Shown here piece by piece: positions 47,065 to 55,090 of a stretch of 62,390 nt of DNA. The position numbers were made by a program, and so were the translations under genes. The notes beneath the pieces were generated by a model. That model was not told where the DNA came from and made no database searches. It saw nothing but the letters and a program-made list of their open reading frames with translations. The stretch lies in contig JAHFED010000034.1 of the NCBI GenBank assembly GCA_023248635.1, positions 1 to 62,390 of the forward strand. Direction: 5' to 3'. Source of the stretch: Myxococcales bacterium (lineage in GTDB: Bacteria > Myxococcota > UBA727 > VGSZ01). Within the stretch, counting starts at the first letter, position 1. Every line of letters starts with the position of its first letter.

Positions 47065-49038
47065 GTGTCCACGTTGCTTCTCAGCATCCCCGTGTTGCTC
47101 GTCGGCGCTGCGCTCTCCATCGCGCTGCGGTCGAACCGGGGCAGCGCGCTGGTGGCTCTGCTCAGCCAGGCGATAGCCACCGTGTTGGTGCTGGTCGCCG
47201 TGGTGCCGCTGCTGCGGGGGGGCAGGGCCCTGTCGGCGTCGTGGGCGTGGTCGGCGCCGGTCGATTCCATCACCTTTCGCGTCGACGGACTGAGCGCCTT
47301 TTTTCTGGCCTGGTCGCTGCCCATGACGCTGCTCGGCACCGGGTACGCCGCAGGCTACCTGCGCTCCTACTTCGATGCTGGCCGCCGCGGCGGTTCGCAT
47401 TTCGCGCTGCTGAACCTGGTCTCGTTGTCCTTCGTCCTCATCTACACAGTGCAAAACGCGCTGGTGTTCTTGCTCGGCTGGGAGATCGCCGCCGTCGCTG
47501 CCTGGCTGCTGGTCATCTGGGACTATCCGAACCAGAAGATCCGCTTCGCGGGCTTCAACTATCTGGTCTCGACCCACGTCGGGCTCTTTGTCCTCGTCGC
47601 TGCGTTCATGCTCTTGCACAGCCGCACCGACTCGATGGACTTCGGCGCCTTCGGGGCGTTCTTGGGCAAAGCAGGTTCCACGCGGGCCACGGTCTTTCTC
47701 TTGCTCGGCCTCTCCTTCGCGCTCAAGTCGGCGTTTTTCCCCTTCCACACCTGGCTGCCCAGAGCCCACGCCGCCGCACCCGCGCATGTCTCGGCCCTGA
47801 TGTCGGGCGTCATCCACAAGGCGGGGCTGTTTGGGCTGCTGCGCTTCCTCCTGCTCATGGGCCGTCCCGACGAATGGATGGGCTGGACCATCCTCTGTTT
47901 TGGCGCGCTCTCGGCCTTCTTCGGCGTCATGTACACGTCGACGCAGCGGGATCTGAAACGGCTGCTCGGCTATTCGTCGACGGAGAACGTCGGCATCGTG
48001 GCCATGGGCTTCGGCGTCGGCTGCTTGGGCTGGACTTGGAACCTCCCCGTCTTGTCGGCCTGCGGATTTTCAGCGGGCCTGCTGCACCTCTTCAACCACG
48101 CTCTGTTCAAGTGTCTGCTCTTTTACGCCGCCGGTTCTGTGTACCGCGCCACCCACAGCGTCGACGTCGAACGGCTGGGTGGATTGGCCAAGCGCTTGCC
48201 GGCGACGGCCTTCTTCTTCTTGGTGGGGGGCCTCGCGATCTCGGCGCTGCCACCCCTCAATGGCTTCGTAAGCGAGCTCCTGCTCTACGCGGGCCTGCTC
48301 TCGGGGAACGCACCCTCGAGCCAGGAAAACGTCGTGCTGGTGACGGCGGCGGCGCTGTTGGCCTTCGTCGGCGGCGTCAGCGCGCTGGCCATGACGCGAG
48401 CCTTCGGCCTGACGTTCTTGGGCAACGCTCGCGAACCCCACCGGCCCGTGGGCCCCGAAGCCCCGGTATCGATGATGGTGCCTATGGTCCTGCACGTCGT
48501 CGGCGTCGTCGTCGTCGGCCTCGCGCCCCAGGTTGGCCTGGGGCTCTCCCGCGCCGCGCTCCAGCTCTTTCCGGTGGCAGCCGGCTCCGTCGACGACGTT
48601 CTGCTGCCCCTGGGGCCGGTGTTTTTGGCCAGCCGGGTGCTCGCGCTGGGGCTCTTGATGACGGGTCTTCTGGCGTGGTGGCGAGGTCGGCACGCGCGCC
48701 GGAGTGTGACCTGGGGCTGCGGCTACACGGCTGCGACCCCGCGCATGCAGTACACGGGCAGCTCGTTTTCGGCTCCCTTCGCTCTCCTCTTTGCGTCGGT
48801 GTTGCCGGCTCTTCGCCGTGAGAGCTTGCCCAGCGAGCTCTTGCCCCGCGCTCCGGGACACCTCGCGACCCACCACCCCGACGCCGTCGAAAAGCGCATG
48901 TTCGAAGTGCTTGGCCAGGGCGAAGACTTCGTGGTGCAAGCCTCGGAGCGCATCCCGGAGCAACCGCGGGTCGCCTTCGCCGCCGGCCTGGTGGCCCTGG
49001 TGATCATCGGCGCGCTCCTGCTCGGAGCCGGGCGATGA
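47065..49038 (+). CDS. hyfB: HyfB/NuoL-like antiporter subunit of Ehr-type complex
   Basis: The GTG start gives 657 aa with many membrane helices. The segment FALKSAFFPFHTWLPRAHAA, then HVSALMSGVIHKAG, is the conserved proton-channel region of NuoL/HyfB/Mrp-type subunits, including the key Lys and His residues. The C-terminus contains WGCGYTAATPRMQYTGSSF, typical of HyfB. As first gene of a six-gene operon with 4-bp overlaps it forms the ion-pumping arm of a membrane redox complex. A TGGC hairpin array lies directly upstream. Confidence 0.85.
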   Translation: MSTLLLSIPVLLVGAALSIALRSNRGSALVALLSQAIATVLVLVAVVPLLRGGRALSASWAWSAPVDSITFRVDGLSAFFLAWSLPMTLLGTGYAAGYLRSYFDAGRRGGSHFALLNLVSLSFVLIYTVQNALVFLLGWEIAAVAAWLLVIWDYPNQKIRFAGFNYLVSTHVGLFVLVAAFMLLHSRTDSMDFGAFGAFLGKAGSTRATVFLLLGLSFALKSAFFPFHTWLPRAHAAAPAHVSALMSGVIHKAGLFGLLRFLLLMGRPDEWMGWTILCFGALSAFFGVMYTSTQRDLKRLLGYSSTENVGIVAMGFGVGCLGWTWNLPVLSACGFSAGLLHLFNHALFKCLLFYAAGSVYRATHSVDVERLGGLAKRLPATAFFFLVGGLAISALPPLNGFVSELLLYAGLLSGNAPSSQENVVLVTAAALLAFVGGVSALAMTRAFGLTFLGNAREPHRPVGPEAPVSMMVPMVLHVVGVVVVGLAPQVGLGLSRAALQLFPVAAGSVDDVLLPLGPVFLASRVLALGLLMTGLLAWWRGRHARRSVTWGCGYTAATPRMQYTGSSFSAPFALLFASVLPALRRESLPSELLPRAPGHLATHHPDAVEKRMFEVLGQGEDFVVQASERIPEQPRVAFAAGLVALVIIGALLLGAGR

Positions 49039-49961
49039 TCACGATGATCAAGGTCGCCGACGTCGTCGTTCTGCTCGTGATGCCCTTCGTGCTCACGGGC
49101 GTGATCAACCGCGTGAAGGCCTTGTGGTCGGGCCGCAAAGGGCCCCCGATCTTGCAGTCGGCCTTCGACGTCGTGCGCCTGCTACGCAAGTCGTCGGTCT
49201 ACAGCACGACGACGACGCCGCTCTTTCGCATGGCACCTTGGGTGCTCCTGGTGACATCCCTGGCATCTGCCGTCGTCGCTCCGCTGCTGGGATCGGAACC
49301 CCTGGCCTCCTTCGCCTTCGATTTCGTCTGGTTCGCCTACGTCTGGGGCCTGGGCCGCGTGTTCATCATGTTGGCGGCCCTCGACACCGGCAGCTCCTTC
49401 GAGGGCATGGGCGCTGCGCGCGAGGCGACCTTTTCCACGCTACTCGAGCCCAGCTGGTTCCTCGTCGCCGGCGCTCTCTCTCTGATCACGCACACCCCCA
49501 CCCTGCACGAAGCCCTGGCGCTGCGCGTCGACAGCGCTGCCGCCGCCTTCGTCTGGACTGCGGCTGTGGCTGCGCTCTTGATCGTCTTGCAGGTCGAGAC
49601 GGCGCGCATGCCCATCGACGATCCGACCACCCACCTCGAGCTCACCATGGTTCACGAGGTCATGGTGCTCGATCACAGCGGCCCCGATCTCGCTGCCATC
49701 CAAGTGGGTTCAGCGCTCAAGCTCTTGGTGGGCTCCTCCCTCATCGCCACCCTGCTCAATCCCTGGGCCGGCGAGAGCAGCCTGCGGGCGGCGTCGTCGA
49801 ACCTCGCTTTGGTCGTCGTCGTCGCCGTCGTCGTCGGCACCTTCGAGTCGCTGATGGCCCGCTTCAAGCTGAAAGTCGTTCCCCTCTACATCTTCGTGGC
49901 CCTGGGCGCGGGCGCCCTGGCACTGCTGGCCACCACCGGCCAGATGGGATCGGGGCGATGA
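49035..49961 (+). CDS. hyfC: HyfC/NuoH-like membrane subunit
   Basis: A 308-aa protein with about eight membrane helices. It has the NuoH/HycD signature: GRKGPPILQSAFDVVRLLRK near the N-terminus, then SSFEGMGAAREATFSTLLEP, and QVETARMPIDDPTTHLEL with the charged residues of the quinone/ion coupling region. NuoH-type subunits connect the hydrophilic arm to the antiporter subunits. The start overlaps the hyfB stop and the stop overlaps the hyfE start. Confidence 0.88.
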   Translation: MITMIKVADVVVLLVMPFVLTGVINRVKALWSGRKGPPILQSAFDVVRLLRKSSVYSTTTTPLFRMAPWVLLVTSLASAVVAPLLGSEPLASFAFDFVWFAYVWGLGRVFIMLAALDTGSSFEGMGAAREATFSTLLEPSWFLVAGALSLITHTPTLHEALALRVDSAAAAFVWTAAVAALLIVLQVETARMPIDDPTTHLELTMVHEVMVLDHSGPDLAAIQVGSALKLLVGSSLIATLLNPWAGESSLRAASSNLALVVVVAVVVGTFESLMARFKLKVVPLYIFVALGAGALALLATTGQMGSGR

Positions 49962-50695
49962 GCCCGCTGCTGATCGCCTTGCTCGGCGTGATGTTGGTGC
50001 CGCTGTTCGTGGCGACGTGGCGCACGAGCTTGCTCGGGCTTGCTTGCCAAGGGCTGCTGCTGGCCTGGCTCGCGTATGACGTGTTGATGTTCAAGCCGCT
50101 GGCGGGGCTTGAAGTTTGGATGTTCAAGACGCTGGCGCGTCTTGAAACGATGCCGGACCTCGCCACAGCCAGCCAGGCCGGTGCCTGGCTGACCCTCTTC
50201 GACCTCGCGGTGATCCGCGGCCTCGTGGCGCCGGCCGCTCTGTACGCGGTGCTGCGGGCGCGCGCCCAGCCCTCCCGCGACGACGTGCTGCCCCCCAACC
50301 TGCTCACCTGGACGCTGGCCCTCGGCATCGTGTTGGTCGCCTTCACGGTGTCGGAGTCGTTGGTGGCCGCGGCCGGCCAGCAGCAGACCCTCGTCTTCGT
50401 CGCCGTCGCAGGCCTGCTCTTGGGCTTCTTGGTGCTCTCAACCCAATCGAGCCCGCTGAGCCAGATGATCGGCCTGCTGCGAATCGAAAACGCCATCGCC
50501 CTCTTCGAGCTCGGTGGCGAGCCCGAGCCCGCCCTGGGCATCCAACTCGCCCAGGTCGCCGTCGTCGTCGCCACCATCGCTTTGTTTCGCTGGTACTTGA
50601 AGAGCGTGAGCAGTGCTTCAGGCATCTCGGCGGCTGAGGCAGTCGCTGACGGTGCTGGCGCTGGCGACGCGCTGGTCGAAGGTCCAACGCTGTGA
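49958..50695 (+). CDS. hyfE: HyfE/NuoK-like membrane subunit with in-frame repeat insertion
   Basis: A 245-aa membrane protein similar in layout to HyfE (NuoK-like first helices plus additional C-terminal ones). The helix pair LACQGLLLAWLAYDVL and WLTLFDLAVIRGLVAPAALY should be joined by a short loop. Here residues ~43-64 instead read MFKPLAGLEVW MFKTLARLET, which is two 33-bp TGGC-hairpin repeat units translated in frame. The rest, including LSQMIGLLRIENAIALFELG, is normal HyfE. The insertion adds about 22 residues to one loop. The complex probably tolerates it because the unit length is a multiple of three. Confidence 0.82.
   Translation: MSPLLIALLGVMLVPLFVATWRTSLLGLACQGLLLAWLAYDVLMFKPLAGLEVWMFKTLARLETMPDLATASQAGAWLTLFDLAVIRGLVAPAALYAVLRARAQPSRDDVLPPNLLTWTLALGIVLVAFTVSESLVAAAGQQQTLVFVAVAGLLLGFLVLSTQSSPLSQMIGLLRIENAIALFELGGEPEPALGIQLAQVAVVVATIALFRWYLKSVSSASGISAAEAVADGAGAGDALVEGPTL
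50090..50146 (+). repeat. Two TGGC-loop hairpin units inside hyfE
   Basis: Hairpins start at 50090 (TTCAAGCCGC, loop TGGC) and 50123 (TTCAAGACGC, loop TGGC), exactly 33 bp apart. Intergenic arrays of the same family have 34-bp periods, so the coding copies have lost one base and stay in frame. The linker GAAGTTTGGATG is identical to that of the remnant at 55.05 kb. Confidence 0.88.
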
Positions 50696-52146
50696 ACCCG
50701 GCGCGCTTTCTTCCTGCCCTGCTGATGGCCTGGCCAGTGCTCGCGAGCCTCGCCCTCGCGAACCCCAAAGTGAGGGCCCGAGCCGCCCACCTGCTGGTCG
50801 TCGTCGGAGTCGTAGCCACGGTGCTGGCGATCTGGGTGGCCGTGCCGGGAGCTGCCGGGAGGACCGGCGACGAGTGGGGGCTCGCCGATCTGGTGCGCGT
50901 CGACGCCACCGCCCGCCTCTTCCTCGTCGTCATCAACCCCATTTTCTTCGGCGTGTCCGTCTATGTGTGGAACCGCGTGCAGACGACGCCAGAGCTCGAC
51001 GCGGGTCTGCCCCGGACCGTCGGCCTCGCCTCCCTCTTTCTCACCGCCGCCAACGTGGCCCTGCTCGCCAACCACCTGATGATCCTCTGGCTGGCGCTGG
51101 AGGCGACGTCGCTGCTGGCGGCGCCCTTGATCGTGCGGGCGGGGGTGCCCTCTTCGCGACGGGCGTCGTGGCGCTTCCTGCTCTTTTCCGCCGTCGCTCT
51201 CTCCTTGGTGCTGCTCGGCTTTCACTGCCTCGCCCGGGGCATGCCTGGGGCTCCGACCTTCTTCATCGACGAGTTGAGCGAGCTGGCGCCCCGCGTCGAG
51301 CACACCTGGCGCAAGGTCGGGCTCGCGCTGATCTTGCTGGGCCTCGGCACCAAGCTCGGCCTGGCTCCCATGTTCAGCTGGCTGCCCGAGGCCTACGACG
51401 AAGCCCCACCCTCGGTCACCGCCCTGCTCGCCGCTGTACAGTTCAACTGTGCATTGGTCGCGCTCTTTCGCGTCGTGCAGGTGTTCCGACCGGGGAACGA
51501 GGCCCTGTTCGCCGGGATGCTCTTGAGCATGGGTGTGTTGTCGATGGTGGTGTCGACGGTCAGCATCATCGCGACCCGCAACATGAAGAGGCTCATCGCT
51601 TACGCCTCGATGAACCACGCCGGCGTCATCGCCATCGGCATGGGGCTCTCGAAGGGTGCCTCCTTCGGTTTGCTGCTTTATGTGATCAGCAATGCCTTCA
51701 TCAAGGCGATCCTATTTTTGACGGCTGGAAAGATCAAAGCCCACTACCGGACCAAGGACACCCGACGCATCTCGAGCCTCATCCGCGACCTGCCTTACAG
51801 CGGTGTGTTCTTGATGGTCGGCACCTTCGCTCTTTTGGGCTTTCCCCCCTTCGGCAGCTTCGTCGGCGAGCTGTTGATCTTGTCGGCGCTGGTGAGCTCG
51901 GGGCAGCTGCTGGTCTTCGGAGCTTTTTGCCTGCTCATCACCATGACCTTCGTTGCGACAGGCCGCACCATCTTCCCGATGATCTGGGGAGCACCGCAGG
52001 CGCAGCACACCTGGCCTCGCCAGACCTTCGTGTCGGCGGCGCCCAAGATGACCTTCCTGGTCGCGCTGTTGGTGCTGGGCATCTACATCCCGCCCGTCGT
52101 CAGCGAGATGATCCAGCAAGTGGCGTCGTCGTTGGAGGCGCCGTGA
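50692..52146 (+). CDS. hyfF: HyfF/NuoN-like antiporter subunit
   Basis: The GTG start overlaps the hyfE stop; 484 aa with about 14 membrane helices. The NuoM/N/HyfF signature is present: LGTKLGLAPMFSWLPEAYDE, then APPSVTALLAAVQFN, ATRNMKRLIAYASMNHAGVI and FIKAILFLTAGKI. It should be the second proton-translocating subunit of the complex. The C-terminus has a further charged helix and ends one base into the next gene's start. Confidence 0.88.
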   Translation: MNPARFLPALLMAWPVLASLALANPKVRARAAHLLVVVGVVATVLAIWVAVPGAAGRTGDEWGLADLVRVDATARLFLVVINPIFFGVSVYVWNRVQTTPELDAGLPRTVGLASLFLTAANVALLANHLMILWLALEATSLLAAPLIVRAGVPSSRRASWRFLLFSAVALSLVLLGFHCLARGMPGAPTFFIDELSELAPRVEHTWRKVGLALILLGLGTKLGLAPMFSWLPEAYDEAPPSVTALLAAVQFNCALVALFRVVQVFRPGNEALFAGMLLSMGVLSMVVSTVSIIATRNMKRLIAYASMNHAGVIAIGMGLSKGASFGLLLYVISNAFIKAILFLTAGKIKAHYRTKDTRRISSLIRDLPYSGVFLMVGTFALLGFPPFGSFVGELLILSALVSSGQLLVFGAFCLLITMTFVATGRTIFPMIWGAPQAQHTWPRQTFVSAAPKMTFLVALLVLGIYIPPVVSEMIQQVASSLEAP

Positions 52147-53615
52147 GCTCGGTGGTTGTGCACCAGCAGCCCCTCGCCTTGGTACCGACCCTCGGGCCGG
52201 CAGCGTGGCGCGCTGACATCGTGGCCCATCTCGGCGCTGGCAAACGGATTCACACCCTGTACGCAAGGCGTGGCTCCGGTCAACAGGTGCTGTTGACCGC
52301 GGTGCTCGAAGACGACGGCGGCAGCTCGAGGTTTAGGCGCACCCAGCTTGGCCCCCACGACGTCTACCACGAGCTGAGCAGCCAATTCCCGGCCCTGCAT
52401 TGCTTCGAGCGGGAGATTCACGAGCAGACCGGACTGCCGATGCCCGGACATCCCTGGCTCAAACCCCTGCGATATGAGGGACAAGATCAATCGGCCATGA
52501 ATCGCCATTCCTTCTATAAGATAGAGGGAAGGGAATTGCACGAGGTCGCCGTCGGCCCGATCCACGCCGGCGTCATCGAGCCCGGATCCTTCCGCTTCAT
52601 GTGCTTGGGCGAGGAGGTCCACCACCTGGAGATTCAGCTGGGCTACCAACACCGCGGCGTCGAGCAGCGCCTGTGCCAGATCGATCCCCGGCGGGCGGGG
52701 CCCCTCGTCGAGACTGTCGCTGGCGACACCAGCGTGGCCTGGGCCTGGGCCTGGGCCGCCGCCGTCGAAGCCCTCGGAGGCTGCACCCTGCCCATCGACG
52801 TCGAGGTTGCCCGCGCTGTGGCCCTGGAGCTCGAGAGAGTGGCCATGCACCTGGCCGGCTTGGCCGGGCTGGCCGCCGACATCGGCTTTCTCCAGGGGGC
52901 ATCGAGCTACGGCCGGCTGCGCACCACGGCCATCAACACCAGCATGCGTTTGTGCGGCAGCCGCTTTGGTCGCGGCGCCGTGCGTGTGGGCGGCATCGGC
53001 ATGCAGCTGCCCGCCGACTTGCTCGCCGACGTCGTCGCCAACATCGCGCTGCTGCGCACCGATCTCGCCATCATCAACGAGCATTTCCTGACCGCACACA
53101 CCGTCGTGCACCGCTTGCAGGGGGCTGGCGTGTTGAGCACAGCCCAAGCACGCGAGCTCGGCGTCGTGGGCATGGCCGCCCGCTCTGCCGGAGTCGCCAT
53201 CGACGGGCGCCAAGGTCGCGATCAGGGCGCGTGGCACGTGTTGCCGTTGGCGGCGTCCACCCTCGTCGGCGGCGACTGCTGGGACCGCGCTCGTTTGCGC
53301 ATCCTCGAGATGGAGGCCTCGTTGGCCTGGTCCCACGACGCGCTCCAGCTCCACCCGCGCTGGGGGTCTGCGCGACAGACCGTCGGACCCCTGCAGCCTC
53401 AGACCCTCGTCACCGCCGTCGTCGAAGGCTGGCGCGGAGAGGTCGTGCATTGTCTCGAGACCGGAGCGGGGGGCGAGCTCGTGCATTGCAAAGTGCAAGA
53501 TCCCTCGCTGCGCAATTGGATGGGCCTCGCCATTGCCCTGCGCGGCAACGAGATCTCGGACTTTCCCATCTGCAACAAGAGCTTCGATCTCTCCTATTGC
53601 GGGAACGACCTATGA
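52143..53615 (+). CDS. hyfG: NuoC-NuoD fused large subunit lacking the [NiFe] ligands
   Basis: A 490-aa protein. Residues ~1-130 are a NuoC-like domain and the rest a NuoD/HycE-like domain, starting VGPIHAGVIEPGSFRFM and HHLEIQLGYQHRGVEQ. True group 4 hydrogenases have RVCGIC after this helix; here it reads ETVAGDTSVAW, with no Cys pair. The C-terminal DPCxxC is also missing: the end is NEISDFPICNKSFDLSY, then CGNDL. Two Cys remain there, spaced by eight residues, but no C-terminal peptide for maturation. This defines an Ehr-type (energy-converting hydrogenase related) large subunit, which cannot bind NiFe. Confidence 0.85.
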   Translation: MSSVVVHQQPLALVPTLGPAAWRADIVAHLGAGKRIHTLYARRGSGQQVLLTAVLEDDGGSSRFRRTQLGPHDVYHELSSQFPALHCFEREIHEQTGLPMPGHPWLKPLRYEGQDQSAMNRHSFYKIEGRELHEVAVGPIHAGVIEPGSFRFMCLGEEVHHLEIQLGYQHRGVEQRLCQIDPRRAGPLVETVAGDTSVAWAWAWAAAVEALGGCTLPIDVEVARAVALELERVAMHLAGLAGLAADIGFLQGASSYGRLRTTAINTSMRLCGSRFGRGAVRVGGIGMQLPADLLADVVANIALLRTDLAIINEHFLTAHTVVHRLQGAGVLSTAQARELGVVGMAARSAGVAIDGRQGRDQGAWHVLPLAASTLVGGDCWDRARLRILEMEASLAWSHDALQLHPRWGSARQTVGPLQPQTLVTAVVEGWRGEVVHCLETGAGGELVHCKVQDPSLRNWMGLAIALRGNEISDFPICNKSFDLSYCGNDL

Positions 53616-54367
53616 CCCTTCTGAGCGCGCTGCGGGTGCGGGCTTCGCAAGGGACGCAGTACATCGCCGACGTGCGGCGAGCTCGGCCCAAGGGCTTCGT
53701 CGGATTGCCCATCATCGCGGCCGGCAGCTGTGGTGCGTGCGGCGCCTGCAAAGACGCCTGCCCGACGACGGCCATCCGCACCGACGACGACGACGTCATC
53801 AGCCTCGATCTCGGTCGCTGCACCTTCTGCACGGCCTGCGTCGATGCCTGCCCTTCCAACAAGATCGCGTTCACAGCCGAGCCCAAGATGGCGGGCGTGC
53901 GGCGCGAAGATCTCGTGGTGCGCGCTGGAGCAGCCCAGGCCCAGATCAAGGCGTCGTCGACCTTCTCATCGATCTTCGGCCGCTCGTTGAAGATGAGGCA
54001 GGTCTCTGCTGGCGGCTGCAACGCCTGCGAACTCGAGCTCAACGCCACCGCCAACGTCAACTTCGACGTGCAACGTTTTGGCATCGAGTGGGTCGCCTCT
54101 CCCCGTCACGCCGATGCCCTCGTCGTCACCGGCCCGCTGACCCGCAACATGAAAGACGCGGTGCGCCTGGCCTGGGACGCGATGCCCGACCCTCGTTTCG
54201 TCGTCGCTGTCGGCGCCTGCGCCATCTCCGGCGGTCTCTACGAGGGCGCGGCGGGCGTCGATCGCGCTTTCTTCGACACTGTGGGGCCGGCCCTCTACGT
54301 GCCGGGCTGCCCGCCCCATCCGCTCACCTTCGTCAACGCCATCCTCGACTTGCTGGCCGTGCGCTGA
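53612..54367 (+). CDS. Fused NuoI-type ferredoxin and NuoB-type small subunit
   Basis: A 251-aa protein, start overlapping the previous stop. The first half has two [4Fe-4S] ferredoxin motifs: CGACGACKDACP and CTFCTACVDACP, as in HyfH/NuoI. The second half has the four Cys of the proximal N2-like cluster of NuoB/HyfI: GGCNACELE, GACAISGG and PGCPPHP. So three Fe-S clusters form a wire in one chain, ending near the large subunit. Fusion of these two subunits is seen in some Ehr and Mbh-like complexes. It is the last gene of the operon. Confidence 0.88.
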   Translation: MTLLSALRVRASQGTQYIADVRRARPKGFVGLPIIAAGSCGACGACKDACPTTAIRTDDDDVISLDLGRCTFCTACVDACPSNKIAFTAEPKMAGVRREDLVVRAGAAQAQIKASSTFSSIFGRSLKMRQVSAGGCNACELELNATANVNFDVQRFGIEWVASPRHADALVVTGPLTRNMKDAVRLAWDAMPDPRFVVAVGACAISGGLYEGAAGVDRAFFDTVGPALYVPGCPPHPLTFVNAILDLLAVR

Positions 54368-54370
54368 GCG

Positions 54371-55042
54371 CTACTTGACGATGCGTTCGGCGTCGCCGCT
54401 GCTCGCCGACTGCTCGTGCAAGGACCAGAAGGTCTCGGCGATGGCGGCGGGATCGAGAGCCCCGCCCCCGGGCTTGACGACGCCGTCGACGGTGACGGTG
54501 GCGACGCGGATGCCGCTCTCCTTGAGCTCTTTGTGCAGCGAGAGCGCGAGGTTCTTGATGCCGGCCTTGCCGATGGCCAACGACGCCATGGCCGGCCAAG
54601 GATCGAGGGCCAGGCCGCCGCCGGTGAACAAGATCGTGCCCTTTCGACGCGCCTTCATCGCGGGCACGACCTGCTGCGCGCACACCAGGGCGCCGCCAAC
54701 GTTGACGCGGAATTCGCGCACCAGTCGCTCTACGCCGATGTCGAAGGGCGAGCCGCGCTTTACGACAGCGGCGTTGTAGATGAGGACGTCGACGGCGCCG
54801 AGCTCGTTGTGGATGCGAGTGAGGGCGTCGACCAACGAGGGCGCGTGCTCGGCATCGGCGGGGAAGGCGTCGGCGGTGAGGCCCGTCGCCTTCATGCCCT
54901 CGACGAAGCCGTCGAGGCTCTCTTTGCGGCGCGCGATGAGACCCAGGGCATAGCCCGCGCGAGCGAAGCGCTTGGCCACCGCCTGGCCGATGCCGGGTCC
55001 GGTGCCGACGACGACGCACACGCCAGCTGGTGAAGCACTCAT
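54371..55042 (-). CDS. Short-chain dehydrogenase/reductase with atypical active site
   Basis: A 223-aa Rossmann-fold protein with GTGPGIGQAV at the cofactor site and NAAVVKRGS as the NNAG-equivalent. The usual Ser and Tyr-x3-Lys are altered: ILFTGGG occupies the Ser region and SLAIGKAG the Tyr region, keeping only the Lys. This pattern occurs in an SDR subfamily with F/LAxGK sequences, so it may not be inactive; catalysis by the classical mechanism is unlikely. It converges with the Ehr operon with four bases between stops. Confidence 0.7.
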   Translation of the reverse strand: MSASPAGVCVVVGTGPGIGQAVAKRFARAGYALGLIARRKESLDGFVEGMKATGLTADAFPADAEHAPSLVDALTRIHNELGAVDVLIYNAAVVKRGSPFDIGVERLVREFRVNVGGALVCAQQVVPAMKARRKGTILFTGGGLALDPWPAMASLAIGKAGIKNLALSLHKELKESGIRVATVTVDGVVKPGGGALDPAAIAETFWSLHEQSASSGDAERIVK

Positions 55043-55049
55043 GACGTTC

Positions 55050-55088
55050 CTTGAAGTTTGGATGTTCCAGCCGCTGGCGCGGCTTCAA
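55050..55088 (-). repeat. TGGC-loop hairpin remnant between two minus-strand genes
   Basis: A half-unit CTTGAAGTTTGGATG is followed by arms TTCCAGCCGC and GCGGCTTCAA around TGGC (two arm mismatches). The linker matches the hyfE copies exactly. It fills the gap between the methyltransferase stop and the SDR start. Confidence 0.7.
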
Positions 55089-55090
55089 GG

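Noticed and set aside
47065-54367. Operon as a true hydrogenase-4
   Set aside because: Both CxxC nickel-iron ligand pairs are missing from the large subunit and there is no C-terminal maturation peptide.
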